Shown: one piece after another, positions 12,901 to 25,200 of the stretch | How the letters are laid out: every line of letters starts with the position of its first letter | Numbering within the stretch: position 1 is the first letter of the stretch | Source: Hemicentrotus pulcherrimus | Taxonomy: Eukaryota > Echinodermata > Echinoidea > Camarodonta > Strongylocentrotidae | Direction of reading: 5' to 3' | Assembly (NCBI GenBank): GCA_003118195.1 | Contig: BEXV01001051.1 | Span: forward strand, 1-64,000 | DNA length: 64,000 nucleotides | The notes under the pieces: generated by a model | What the model was told of the DNA's origin: nothing | What the model saw: the letters and a program-made list of their open reading frames with translations, nothing else | Databases searched by the model: none | Translations under genes and position numbers: made by a program

Positions 12901-15900
12901 CCCTTCTTGCTCTCACTCAGCAGACCTATACATTGATGAGTTCATGATTAAATCCCAGAAGGCTTAGGGTTAACACCCTTCTTGCTCTCACTCAGCAGAC
13001 CTATACATTGATGAGATTCATGATTTAGACCCAGAAGGCTTAGAGTCGACACCCTTCTTGCTCTCACTCAGCAGACCTATACATTGATGAGTTCATGATT
13101 TAGACAATTGGTGTACATTGTTTTGCAAATAATTAATACCTTGACCACTTAATATCATGTTATCTCATAACTTAATCCCAACAATAGAATGTGCAAATTT
13201 CATATCATGTGTATCATGACAGTTCACCACTTTTGTTATGGAGTTGCTCTTACCTAACAGAGAAGGAAAAAAAAAGTCACAGAAATGTATCATCATTATG
13301 ATCATTATTATGATCATTATTATTTTATTTGGCAAAGAGAAAATCAAGAATTAATGAGTACAAAATGACAGGATTTTTTTTAATGAGTCATATGGATGCC
13401 GGGAAAAGAAAAGAAATTAACTAAATAACTAACCTGAAGGTCTTCTTTTTCAATCCACGTGACTTTACAGAAATACATGTCTAGCACAGAAACAAAAACA
13501 TTAAATTTAAATTGATATCAAAAATAATACACTTGACTTGAGTAACAACTCTTCAAGAAATGAATGTTAAAAAACTAGTTTACTTAATGTAGATCATCGT
13601 TAGTTCATGAGAGATTATGCATTCTTCCCATTATGAAAAAATATGAAATAGAATGAGGGCATCAGGCCTATACCAGGAATTATTCGGGTATTCTGATTTG
13701 ACCTGCAATTAATTTATAGTAAAATATAATATTGTATGAAACAAAACCACAATATTCCTTTCATATAAACCAAAATAAAGAGCTGGTTTTCAGCAATGAA
13801 TGGGTGTAGACATAAAATAAACAATTAAATTTATTTCCTGTTTACTTGAGTTCAATGCACATGTACATTGTATGCTAGGCTTTGTATTAATTGGGACATC
13901 CACGTACACAAGTCATTGCTTCTAAACGATCTGTGTGTAAGTCACTGATTATATCATTCAGGATATGGCTCCATTAAACACTGCCAAGTTTGATCATAAA
14001 GATATGCCATACAGCTTTGCTGAGTTTTTGTTGATATTGAATAAATAACATACCCCAATTTTTGAGTAGCAAATTATCTCTCTCCTGTATTTGATAATGA
14101 AGAACCCAAAGAAAAATTGAAATAAAACTTTATCAAAGTCTTTCCAAATACTGATTCTACAGACACGCACCAGTCGGTGGAAATTGATGCATCTTTCAAC
14201 AAGAAAAAAAAGAAGAAAGATTTACTTCGGAGTGCAGCATACACCCTGTATGACAAAAATGTGTAAAAGATAATCAAGTGATTCTATTGAATGGAAGAAG
14301 TTATGTTAAGTAGAAAAACATTGAGAAATTGAGAGACCGGTAGATTTAAATATTCTCTTACATGACATCAATTATAGCAGACTTGTTATTGTAGGACTTT
14401 TACCTACACATAGTTTGATAAGTTATTTGTTGATCTATACACCTTTCCATACAATATATCACTCTATGTCTATCACAATTTTGAGCAATTATGGGGAAGG
14501 CATATTTCATGCTCAAAATACTTGGGAAAATCCTTTAGAAATAAAGCAAGAATAATATTGGGGTAGTTAGCCATAACCAGATTTATCCATGTATGATTAC
14601 TACCATTTGCCTGCTTTCATTTATGAAACGTTTACAATTATTTCCTTGTTCATACATTTCTAGCACTCAATGAAAAGTACAGTGAACTAAAGAAATGAAG
14701 CAATCTCTTTTTTTATAGTTTCATTGTAAAAATGATTACAGTTTTGTAGCTTTGATTTATGAGATAGTGAATCATTGAAAATTCACAGCTTCATTAAGTT
14801 TGCACATTAAATGTATGAAGTATATTGTTGTGACTTCTATTATTAAAGTTGAATACTGCCATATTATAAAAGCTCTTTAGAAGTAAATTGGCGATGAATT
14901 AATACTCTGCAGGAAGCATGTTCACTTCTCTTTAGAAAAGAAAACTACATATACAAGTAAGTAGAGTAAAGGATTAGACTTAAGCCAAAACCAAACCACA
15001 TGCAGCCCATTCTTATGATGATTGAATTTGTTCCGAATGGAAGTGAAGATTACAGTGCAGTGATCTCAGTGCTGGTTTGATAAAATGAGATTGATTGATG
15101 AGTGTGGTTGATACTGAACAATGAACTAATGCAAGCTTTTGAAATGCTAAAACATCATCTTGAAAAAGGAGTTCAAAACATCCTTCCCCAAGACTGGCAG
15201 CCTCCTTAGGATTACCGGTACTACTCCTCTTCCTGAGGCCCATGCAATTAAAAAGGACCTATTAAATGCACCTGGTTCAAGAGGGACAATGAGGGTGAAA
15301 CGCCTTGTCTCAGGATGTTAGCTAGGATCAAACCTGAAACCTCTTGAACATTAATGAGAGGCAAGAACATTCACCAATATTCATTTTATTCATTTATCTG
15401 GTATTATTTCAACAGGGTGACCCCATCAGTAGTTGAAATACATATTGTATACCACCCTGCTCCTAGCTTTCCACTGAAACAGGTGCATCATGTAACCATC
15501 TCAATGTACATTGAAGAGAAATGAAGAAAGAAGTAAGGCTAGAGTTATATTGGTAATCAAGAAGTGATATAGAGGTGTGGTCTAGAGCAGGTGCAATGGT
15601 TTAATTATAAAATGCTTAATTAAAGTCTGTCCTTCATTACAAATACATTTCTCTTCAGATACTTAAAGGAATCTGGTAACTTTGTCTCAGATTCTGAAAC
15701 AAATTTCTGAAACAAATTTCTGGATTTAGCTCATGATGCAATGATAATTATAAACCTTTAGGTCAGTCAGGAACCCCATGACTTTTACAAGCCGATCGCC
15801 TGACTGATTATCAAGATATTTATGATTGTAATTACAAATTTTGAAAACCGTTCGCCTGACGGTTTTCACAACGCTACAGTCTATTGGGGAAAACGAGTAT

Positions 15901-18900
15901 GGTAAAACCTGTCACTCAAAGACTTTTACTTTTTTGAGGCACTTTTTGATCATTTTGAAGCACAATTTTTTTAGGGCTTCAATATTACACCATATCACAG
16001 ACACTGATAACACATAGGTACGTGTATCTCAGATTTAACATTGTTACACGATCACTTTAAATGAGATTTCTAGCCAGAAGTCTGTTCTACACAATTGCCG
16101 TTAAGGGGCCCCATTTCATGCTCCTGTTTGTGGACAGACCTTGCAAAGGTGTAATTGTAAAATCCATCCATGAATGTACATGTAGACTTGTCATGGTTAT
16201 GCAAGATAGGCCCCAGGTGATTCTCTCCCATTCTAAAAAAGGTGATTTCATTTCAATTAAAATAAAAAGAGTTCAAAGGCATCTTCTGTGAATGGTACTT
16301 GGGTACAGATGAGATATATGAGGATATCAGTACAGTATATTGAGATGCTACAGGGTTTCGGCTCAGTGTTCGTGTAACCTTTGACTTGAAATTTGTTATG
16401 TACATGTACATGTACATGTACATGTACCAATACCGAATCGCACAAACAAAATTAATGTTCCAATGACATCATAGCATTACCAATTTGATGACAACGTTAA
16501 TTTACATGAAGAGTTGTTACCCATTTTTCATTCAATGTAATTTTTTGAAACGATGGACAAAAATTACAAGTAAACATACACTATGGCATGTTTGTTGTCC
16601 AGTTTGTGAGAATGAATTCCTTTCAGTGTAATATATTTCATTAAGATAAGAGATTAAAAAAATGATGTGACAATGATTTCATGGCTAAGAGGTGGGCACG
16701 GGAAGAACATTAATTGTATACATGTAGACCAGGAACCTCATTGACCTTCAGTACCATTCTGTACAGGTATACTCATAGTACTTAAGCAGTTCAATACTAT
16801 TTACAATCCACTTCATTGTACCTTTTTCCATGAGCATTACTGTATGCAAATAATACTTGTATTGTAAATGTACCAATGAAAGTCAATTATACATGCAACA
16901 ATAAAAAACACACACTAATCTGGGTGTGATATTGATTTATTTTCACCAATGTAAATATTATTGCATCAGGCAGTGAGTAAAAATGCTTTGCTGTTGATTC
17001 ACGTTAGTTATCAGGTAGACATGTAGTGCATGTCGTCCGGTGTATTGATTTCAATTTTCATCCAATAGACGCACCAATTTATATGTGCAAAATAGAATGA
17101 AGGTGGATGAATTGACACAGACAAGTAAAGTAATGTCAGGTTTATGTCCAGGCACATCCTCTCATTCTTCTGGTCAATTGCCAAAGGAAATATGAAAGGA
17201 AAAGGACGATGAGGAAGAGAGACATATACAAACATATCATTTGATGTTTGAAGGTTTGCATGGTGGTATGAGTATCACAGAAGAGGTTTACGGTACACCA
17301 TGTGTAAGTCCTAGGAGGTATGAGGAAGTGGATGAAAAGTAGAAGTGAAATGGAGAGGAGAGAGAGTGGAGGTTGAAGGAAGAGTATCTTTCAAGTGTGT
17401 AAACCAGAAAAGTTGTAGACAGAAAGAGAGGTTGAGTAGAAGACTGGATTGAGTAGGAGAGTTGAGTGGATGTGAGAAGCTGGTAGAGTAGGCGAGTAGA
17501 GTTGTAGAGCAGGAGCAGGAGCAGGAGAATAGACTCGAAGTTACGAACAGGTTGACTGTCCATCCGTAAACCTCCTGAAGAAGGACAGTCAAAATGTCCA
17601 AAACGTCGAGTCTATTCTCCTGCTCCTGCTCCTGCTCTACAACTCTACTCGCCAACTCTACCAGCTTCTCACATCCACTCAACTCTCCTACTCAATCCAG
17701 TCTTCTACTCAACCTCTCTTTCTGTCTACAACTTTTCTGGTTTACAGTCCTTTTCAGGACTATACTTGAAAGATACTCTTCCTTCAACCTCCACTCTCTC
17801 GCCTCTCCATTTCACTTCTACTTTTCATCCACTTCCTCATACCTCCTAGGACTTAAACATGGTGTAACATAAACCTCTTCTGTGATAAACATATCATTAT
17901 TATAACAAGGTGTATTTCATTTATTTCACCTGCTTCAACAGAGCTTCTATAGTTCATGTTATGTGTATGATGAGAGAGAATGTTCCCTATCATTATTTCT
18001 ACATCTGGATCAAGTCAAGAGAACAAGTTTATACCAAGAAGTTACCAGCAATTCTTGTTTATACAAACCTTAAATGTAGTTCCTTGAGTCCTATTAGATA
18101 TGCTATTGTAGTATCGTTCACAATAAAATTGTAAGAACTCAGTATTCATATATATCTGGTGAATAAATGAGGAGATAGATTAAGCTCCAAGATTTGCATT
18201 TCTCAATAATATGAATAGTTCTGATCCTAGAAACACATGTTTGAAATAAGAAAACACAATTTCATTTTTGACCCTTTTGGGGACACATTTGGTATATGTT
18301 AAAAAAAAACCCAGCACCATGTATTGTCATATCATATTGGCTAATGCCACTTATATGCTTAAAGGTCTGCTGTGAGCAGGAATATTGATCTCACAGCTGT
18401 ATATTAGAAAGTCTATGACTTGGCAGAGTCCTTAGGTTTATGTAAAGCAGTGAGAAAATCAATAAATTCAACATTTAGGACAGCTCTCATGATTATGATC
18501 ATGTGTGCACATAAAGCTATAAAAGCACTTCCCTACAAACATGCTGACGGTACTGTTCAATGTCTGAATCCTATCAGGAAGTTAGAAAATCAGTTGGTTA
18601 CCTATCTAAAACAACTTTGTAATGTACATGTCTTTAAAAATATAAATATTGAATGTATATGCATTCGTCATTTATTTATTAAATTTTCAAATACCTTCTG
18701 GCTCTCAGCAGGTGGAATATTCTATCAATTATTATATTAGTGACTTTTGTTTCACATTTGTAATAAACCTATGTAAGTTTATAGGTAAATAATTTTAACT
18801 CCCCTGGTACCTTTTACAAAATAAAGTACTTTATAAAGAAGAAGATTAATGATAAAAACCCTAAATATTGCATCATGAAAGGACTGCATGTGCACAACAG

Positions 18901-19235
18901 CAAAGTAACAGAACAGAACATTTTTAAGTCCCTGCACAGAATGCACTCTCTGTTTTGATGTTGTATCGATGTAAGCATAACATGAAAATGGGAAATTCTG
19001 AACTTGGCAATCATTTATTTTTCTGTCGTGCAGTGGGTTTTATTGCTGGAAAAATAATTATCAATCTAATGGATTCAAGGATTAACAATTTGATGAAAGA
19101 TAAGCTGAGTAACCACAACAACCAGACCCATACGTCATTATTAATCTCTTATGTGGCTAATATGTTTTGAGATTCAACTTGATTGAAATCTGCTCAATTT
19201 TTTCATCTGAGATTGTGTTTCTGACATGTGGGAAG

Positions 19236-19270
<35 letters not shown>

Positions 19271-22200
19271 AGAGAGAGGGGGGGGGGGGGGGGGGGGGGA
19301 AAAANNNNNNNNNNNNNGGGGGGGGGGGAGGGTGAGGATAACTAATGCTTATCAGCAGTCATTATATTTTTCTCTTTGTGGTAAGCCACTGAAATTGTTA
19401 TAAAATCATTTTTGAATGGCATTTGTAAACAATGATTTTTGTGTGTAATCAGCATTGAATATGAACTTCAAGGTATATTTGTTAGACAAGGCTAGATGGA
19501 TAGAGCAGTAATTGAAGTGATTGATGGATCACATTGTTATAGAGCCCAGAGAATATTAAAAATGCAATGCATAATTGTGACTTCTAGTATTAGTTTTCTT
19601 TAACCGCAACAATGATCATGAACCCATCAGAGGTGATTTGGTTTCCTTTCAGGGTTAATTTCCAATTGGTTTCATGTCAAGGTATCTCAGGCTTTGTAAT
19701 AGAAGGGATATTCAAAATTGATAGCAAACAACTCTAAAACAAAGCAGAAAAATCAGAGAAGCAGACTGGTGAAAGGTGGAATGAAATCGGACAAAAAAAA
19801 AAAAAAGAAGTTATGAATATTTAAAAGTTGTGATCACTATACGTAAAGGAACTTTAAACTGAATCGGTATGTCACTGTGATTTAGTGCCGGACAACTTTG
19901 AGCTTTCCATTTGTTCCAACACACAAAATACTGGAAAGCAGTGAACTTCAATTGAAATTTCATGATGGCTGTAATTCTTTTCCTGTAAATCATGTGGTAG
20001 CATAAACACACCATTAGTTAATCAATGCTATTTATGATTACTTGGTATGTCATAATTGCTGATGATGTACATGTATGATAGAAATGATACCTTTCTTTGC
20101 AATTTAAAGTACTGGTATCAGACTGTCTTACCTTTATATACCTGAAAGTATGTGGTATACATTGTAAGTACATGTAGTTTCAGGATATTGCAGCAATCCA
20201 TGTCAACTTCAGTTGGATTGATATATTGTTTGTTCACCTACTTCAGATATAGTGAGACTAGAAATCCTTAGCTCCCTGTAAATCAATAGATATTTATTAC
20301 TTCCAAGAATCATTCCTTAGCATAGCTACAGGTTTAGCTCTCTTTACCATTCATTACAGTTGTAAACAAGTTACCGGTATTCATTTTTTGATCCCTCCGT
20401 TAGGAAGTATCCGGAGGCGTTATGTTTTTCGGTTGTCCGTCTGTCCATCCGTACGTCCCGTTCTCGTGATTGCGTTATCTCAAGAACCGACTGATGGATG
20501 GATTCCTGACAAACTTTGGTCATGTATGTAACTTGCAGAGCCAATGAATTGATTAAATTTTTAGGGATAAAAGGTCAAAGGTCACATGGCTCATTATTTA
20601 TGCAAAAATAGCTTGTGATTGCGTTTTCTCAAGAATTGATGGATGGATTCCTGCCCTACTCAGGTCATGTGTGTATCCTCCAGAGCCAATGAATTGATTA
20701 AATTTTTAGGGATAAAAGGTCAAAGGTCACAGGGCTCATTATGTAGGCAAAAATAGCTTGTGATCGCATTATCTCATGAACTGATTGATGGATTCCTGCC
20801 CTACTTTATGTATGTATCTTGCAGAGCCAATTAATTGATTAGATTTTGGGGTCATGAGGTCATAGGTCAAAGGTCACAGGGCTTATTATGTACATGCAAA
20901 AATAGCTTGTGATCACATTGTCAGTAGAACAGATAGACGGATTACTATGAAACTCAGGACATGTATGTGTTTTGCTGAGGCAATGAACTGAATAGATTTT
21001 GGGGTCATGAGGTCAAGTTCAAAGGTCATGGGGCTCATTAAGTATACAAACATAGCTTATGATCACATTATCATAAGAACCAATGGATGGATTACCATCA
21101 AACTCAAGATATGTATGTTTCTTGCAGAGCCAATGAACTGNTCCATAGTCAGTCTCTCTCTGTATCTCTCTCTTTATGAAAATAAAAAATGCCCATGGGA
21201 AATGTTGAACTCTCATTCAGTAGATTCTCTTTTTTCTAATTTATCCAGACTCTATCTCTTTAAAAGAAAATAAAAATATAAAATAAAATATTTTTTATTT
21301 ATTTATTTATTAATTAATAAATAAAAAAAATTAATTAATTAATAGAAAAAGAAAAAAAAAAAAAAAAAAAAATAAAATTTAAAATTTAATAAAAAAAAAA
21401 AAAAAAAAAAAAATTTAAAAAGAAATTTTGCGAGGAGTGTGATATTCTATGATCTGTGAAGTATCCTAGATTTTAAATTGCATTAACACTTTGTGTGAGT
21501 GACTTTGATATTACTAAATTCACCTAACATCTTATCCTTTACAGTGTATATCTAATGCCTATGCATTTGTAAAGTCTTGCATGTAAATGTCTGTTGAGCA
21601 AACAGCTTTCTTTATTTGTTAATAAATAGGCTATGATTGGTTTACATTATATGGAAATTGATTTTTGATATGTGTAATGAGTGTGGAGTGAAAGCCATGA
21701 TATTGAAACGTGACTGAGTGTTGATATATTGGTCTTCTTAAACCTTTTAATATTGTATGCTCTCTTTGTGCTCTATATTTATTTTATACTAAAAATGATA
21801 TGCTTTTTATTCTTCTTTCGTACAGTGTATGGTAATGCCCGAATATATAATTGCAACGAGTCAGATCTGTTTGTCATAATTGTTGTTATGCTTTGTGTGG
21901 AACAATTCAATATGAAGGTGCAAAACATATGAATTTAATGATTTTTAGATGAAATAAATGATAACATGACACTGTTCTGCCTACAGACATGGTACCAGGT
22001 GTGCAGGAGAAGTAGCAGCTCAAGCAAACAATAGCATCTGCAGTGTGGGAGTGGCCTATAATGCTGGTATCGGAGGTAAGTCAATCAATAGTGGAGAACT
22101 ACTTCACAGAGAGCTCCATGGTGCTCTCACTCCATCATCATTCCTTTGAAATCAAAGCCCCCAAACAAGCATACATGTAGTTTGTAAGCCCCCTCTCCTC

Positions 22201-25200
22201 CCCCATCCCATTGAGATTCTTGTCATAATTGAAAATAGGAAGAGACCAGTGAAAGAAAACAATTGGTGTGAGCAATTTACCTCTGGAAAGCTTCAATGAA
22301 TGAGCTTCAGAAAACTGAATATGAGTTGTGTTAAAAAAGGTGAAAAGGTGCGATGTGTCATTTACGAAAGAAAATGAAATATTAGAATAAAGCTGGTAAT
22401 AGAGAAGAACATGAAGTGAAACATTGAGCTTGATTACAAAAAAAAAAAAAAGAACAGGTAGGAAAAGGAAGACAAATAAGAGGGGAAATACAAAAAGAAG
22501 ATTTCATTGAGTCATACAACAACCATATCCTGCTTCAATTGTAAGAAAACTCACTATACACCCTGTATATACATGTATGTATGTATGTAAAGTGTTCAGT
22601 TTATTTTTGTGGGAAGAAATTCCAAAGAAATATGTAGGGTTACAGATTAGAAGGCAAAGAAGAGATTGTGATTTCTTTTGATTCATTATGGCTATGGTAT
22701 TATGCTATGGTATTTTCTATTTTCTTATCTATGTGAAATACTAAAATGTTTTGCGAGGTGTTTTTCTAGAGAACTCCCAGAGGGGCCCTCGGTTGAAGAG
22801 GAATGGGAAAATCTAAAAGGTGCCTTGCATGGTAGTGCTGAAGAAAACGTTGGGTTCAGTAAGAGAAAGAAGATCCGCAAACCATGGATAACGGAGGAAA
22901 TGATAGATAAGATGGATCAGAGAAGAACGCTGAAAAATGACAACTCTGCAGAAGGAAAAAGGGGTTACAAGAGGCTTAATAACGAACTAAGAAGAGCTAC
23001 AGACACAGCACGAACTAAATGGTGGGAACAACAATGCAAGGATTTAGAGGATCTAAACCGCAGGGGGAGAACAGACCTTATGTACAATAAAGTGAAAGTT
23101 CTTAGTGATGATATGAACAAAGGGAAAGGAAAGAACAACACAATAGGGGTTCTGGATGTGAATGGAGAACTGCTAACCAACCAACGGGACATAGAGGAGA
23201 GATGGCGTCAGTACGTAGAGGAGTTGTATGCAAGGGACAATAAACCAGTCACTCTGCCCTTGGAAATTGAAGATTATGTCATGGCAGATGACGTTGGCCC
23301 TTCCTTACTTCCAGAAGAGGTGCGTGGTGCAGTCTGTCAGTTAAAGGAGAAAAAGGCGGCTGGTGAAGATAACATTACGGCTGAAATGCTCAAGAATATG
23401 GGGGAAGCTGGCATAATGGCACTGACTGAACTATGTCAACATATATATGAGCAGGGAATCTGGCCAGATGATTGGACAAGAAGCCAGTTGATAACCATCA
23501 AGAAGACCACAAAGGCAATCAGATGCGAGGATCACCGCACTATCAGCCTGGTATCACATGCTTCAAAAGTATTACTAAAGGTACTCTACCATCGGATTGA
23601 AGCGAGGTCCAGAGATTATATTGGAATAGACCAATTTGGCTTTCGAAAAGGGGTCGGCACTCGAGAAGCAATCGCTGTGATGAGAATACTAAGTGAGAGA
23701 TGTATACAGCATGATCAGGACCTATATATCTGTTTTGTGGACTACGAAAAGGCATTTGATCGTGTCAATTGGACTAGGTTAATGGAAGTGCTGTCAGCCA
23801 TTGGTGTTGATTGGAAAGACCGTAGATTGATTGCATCCTTGTACATGTCTCAGACTGCCAGCGTTCGCGTTGGAGATGGGGTCTCTGAACCAGCCGTCAT
23901 AGGACGTGGAACCCGTCAGGGATGCCTTCTGTCTCCTCTTCTCTTCAATATCTATGCAGAGGCAATGGTAAGAGAAGCTCTGGCAAGGTTAGAAGAAGGA
24001 GTGATCGTTGGAGGAGTGTTGATTAGGTCTGTACGGTATGCTGATGATCAGGCCACGCTTGCTGTCACTGCCGATGGTCTTCAAAGACAGATGATACAGA
24101 TGGATCAAGTGGTCAGGAGCTATGGCATGAGAATCAACGAGAAGAAAACGAAGGTGATGATGATAAGTAAAGGCAAGACAAAAGAAATAACTATCATGAT
24201 AAATGACAACAGACTCGTGCAAGTCAACCACTTCAAATATCTAGGCAGTATGCTGACTGAGGATGGCAAGTCTGCCAAAGAGGTCAACTTGCGCTCAGCT
24301 CTGGCAAGAGCTGCCTTCTTTCAAAGACAAGATATCCTGATGTGCCACAACATTGATCTTAGTTTGAGAAAACGTCTTGTGAAGTCCCTAGTATGGAGTG
24401 TACTGTTGTATGGGGCTGAGACGTGGACACTCACTAAAAAGGACATGCAGCGATTGGAGGCGGTCGAAATGTGGTGCTGGCGCAAATTACTAGGTGTGTC
24501 TTGGAGGGACAGAGTCTCAAATGAAGAGGTGTTGCATCGAGCTCAAGAAAGGCGGATGCTGATTCAAACGATTAGAGAGAGACAGAAGAAATGGCTTGGA
24601 CACATAATGCGGCATGATGAGGGTTTGATGCTCAGAGTCATAGAAGGTCGTATCCATGGAAAGAAGAAGAGGGGAAGACCTCGTAAAGGCTTTCTAGACG
24701 ATGTTATTACACAGTGTGGAGCAACAGGATATGAAACGATGAAACGTTTGGCCCAAGACCGAGGAGCTTGGAGAGAAACTCGGAGAGACACTTGATATAG
24801 AATTTTGAATGGGTCACTGAACCTGTCATAAACTGACAGATCACTATTGATGATGGCTCTTGAGATAGGTGTCATGGTATTTCAGGATGTTAGAATATAT
24901 CTTACACATACGTGTACATGTACATGTATGTCTCTAGAGGAAGTCAGAGAACTGAATTGGTCACACTAGAAATCGTGATAGATATGGTACATAGATTATC
25001 GCTTTTTTTTATTTTATAGAGAAATGATTCATAATGAGGACATTACATGTACATGCTTGCACAATGAACAATGAGGTATGTGATTGACAGTTAGCTGGCA
25101 GATATGAGGATATTTAATATCGACTGTTTATTTCACCAATCCCTATCCACTAGCAGTGATATATTGATTTGTCTGGTAATGATTTAGGACCATCTGAGGT

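Larger units (their letters stand above)
9159..21986 (+). other. Large repeat-rich convertase intron (12.8 kb)
   Basis: Separates exon 5b from exon 6. It carries a hairpin repeat (9718), a second family A copy (10993), a 2-copy tandem duplication (11681), a 71-82-bp minisatellite (12503), a foldback element (17273), a GA/poly-G tract with 13 N (19241-19326), a 148-bp tandem repeat (20391) and an AT homopolymer block (about 21262-21420). Between these I found no conserved coding exon. Confidence 0.75.

Noticed and set aside
17311..17682. 123-codon reading frame on the - strand and similar ones at 17288 and 17594
   Set aside because: They run through the arms of the foldback element; composition is Ser/Leu low complexity and the frames mirror each other.
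18420..18740. 106-codon frame on the + strand
   Set aside because: No family resemblance; AT-rich intron sequence where random frames of this size are expected.
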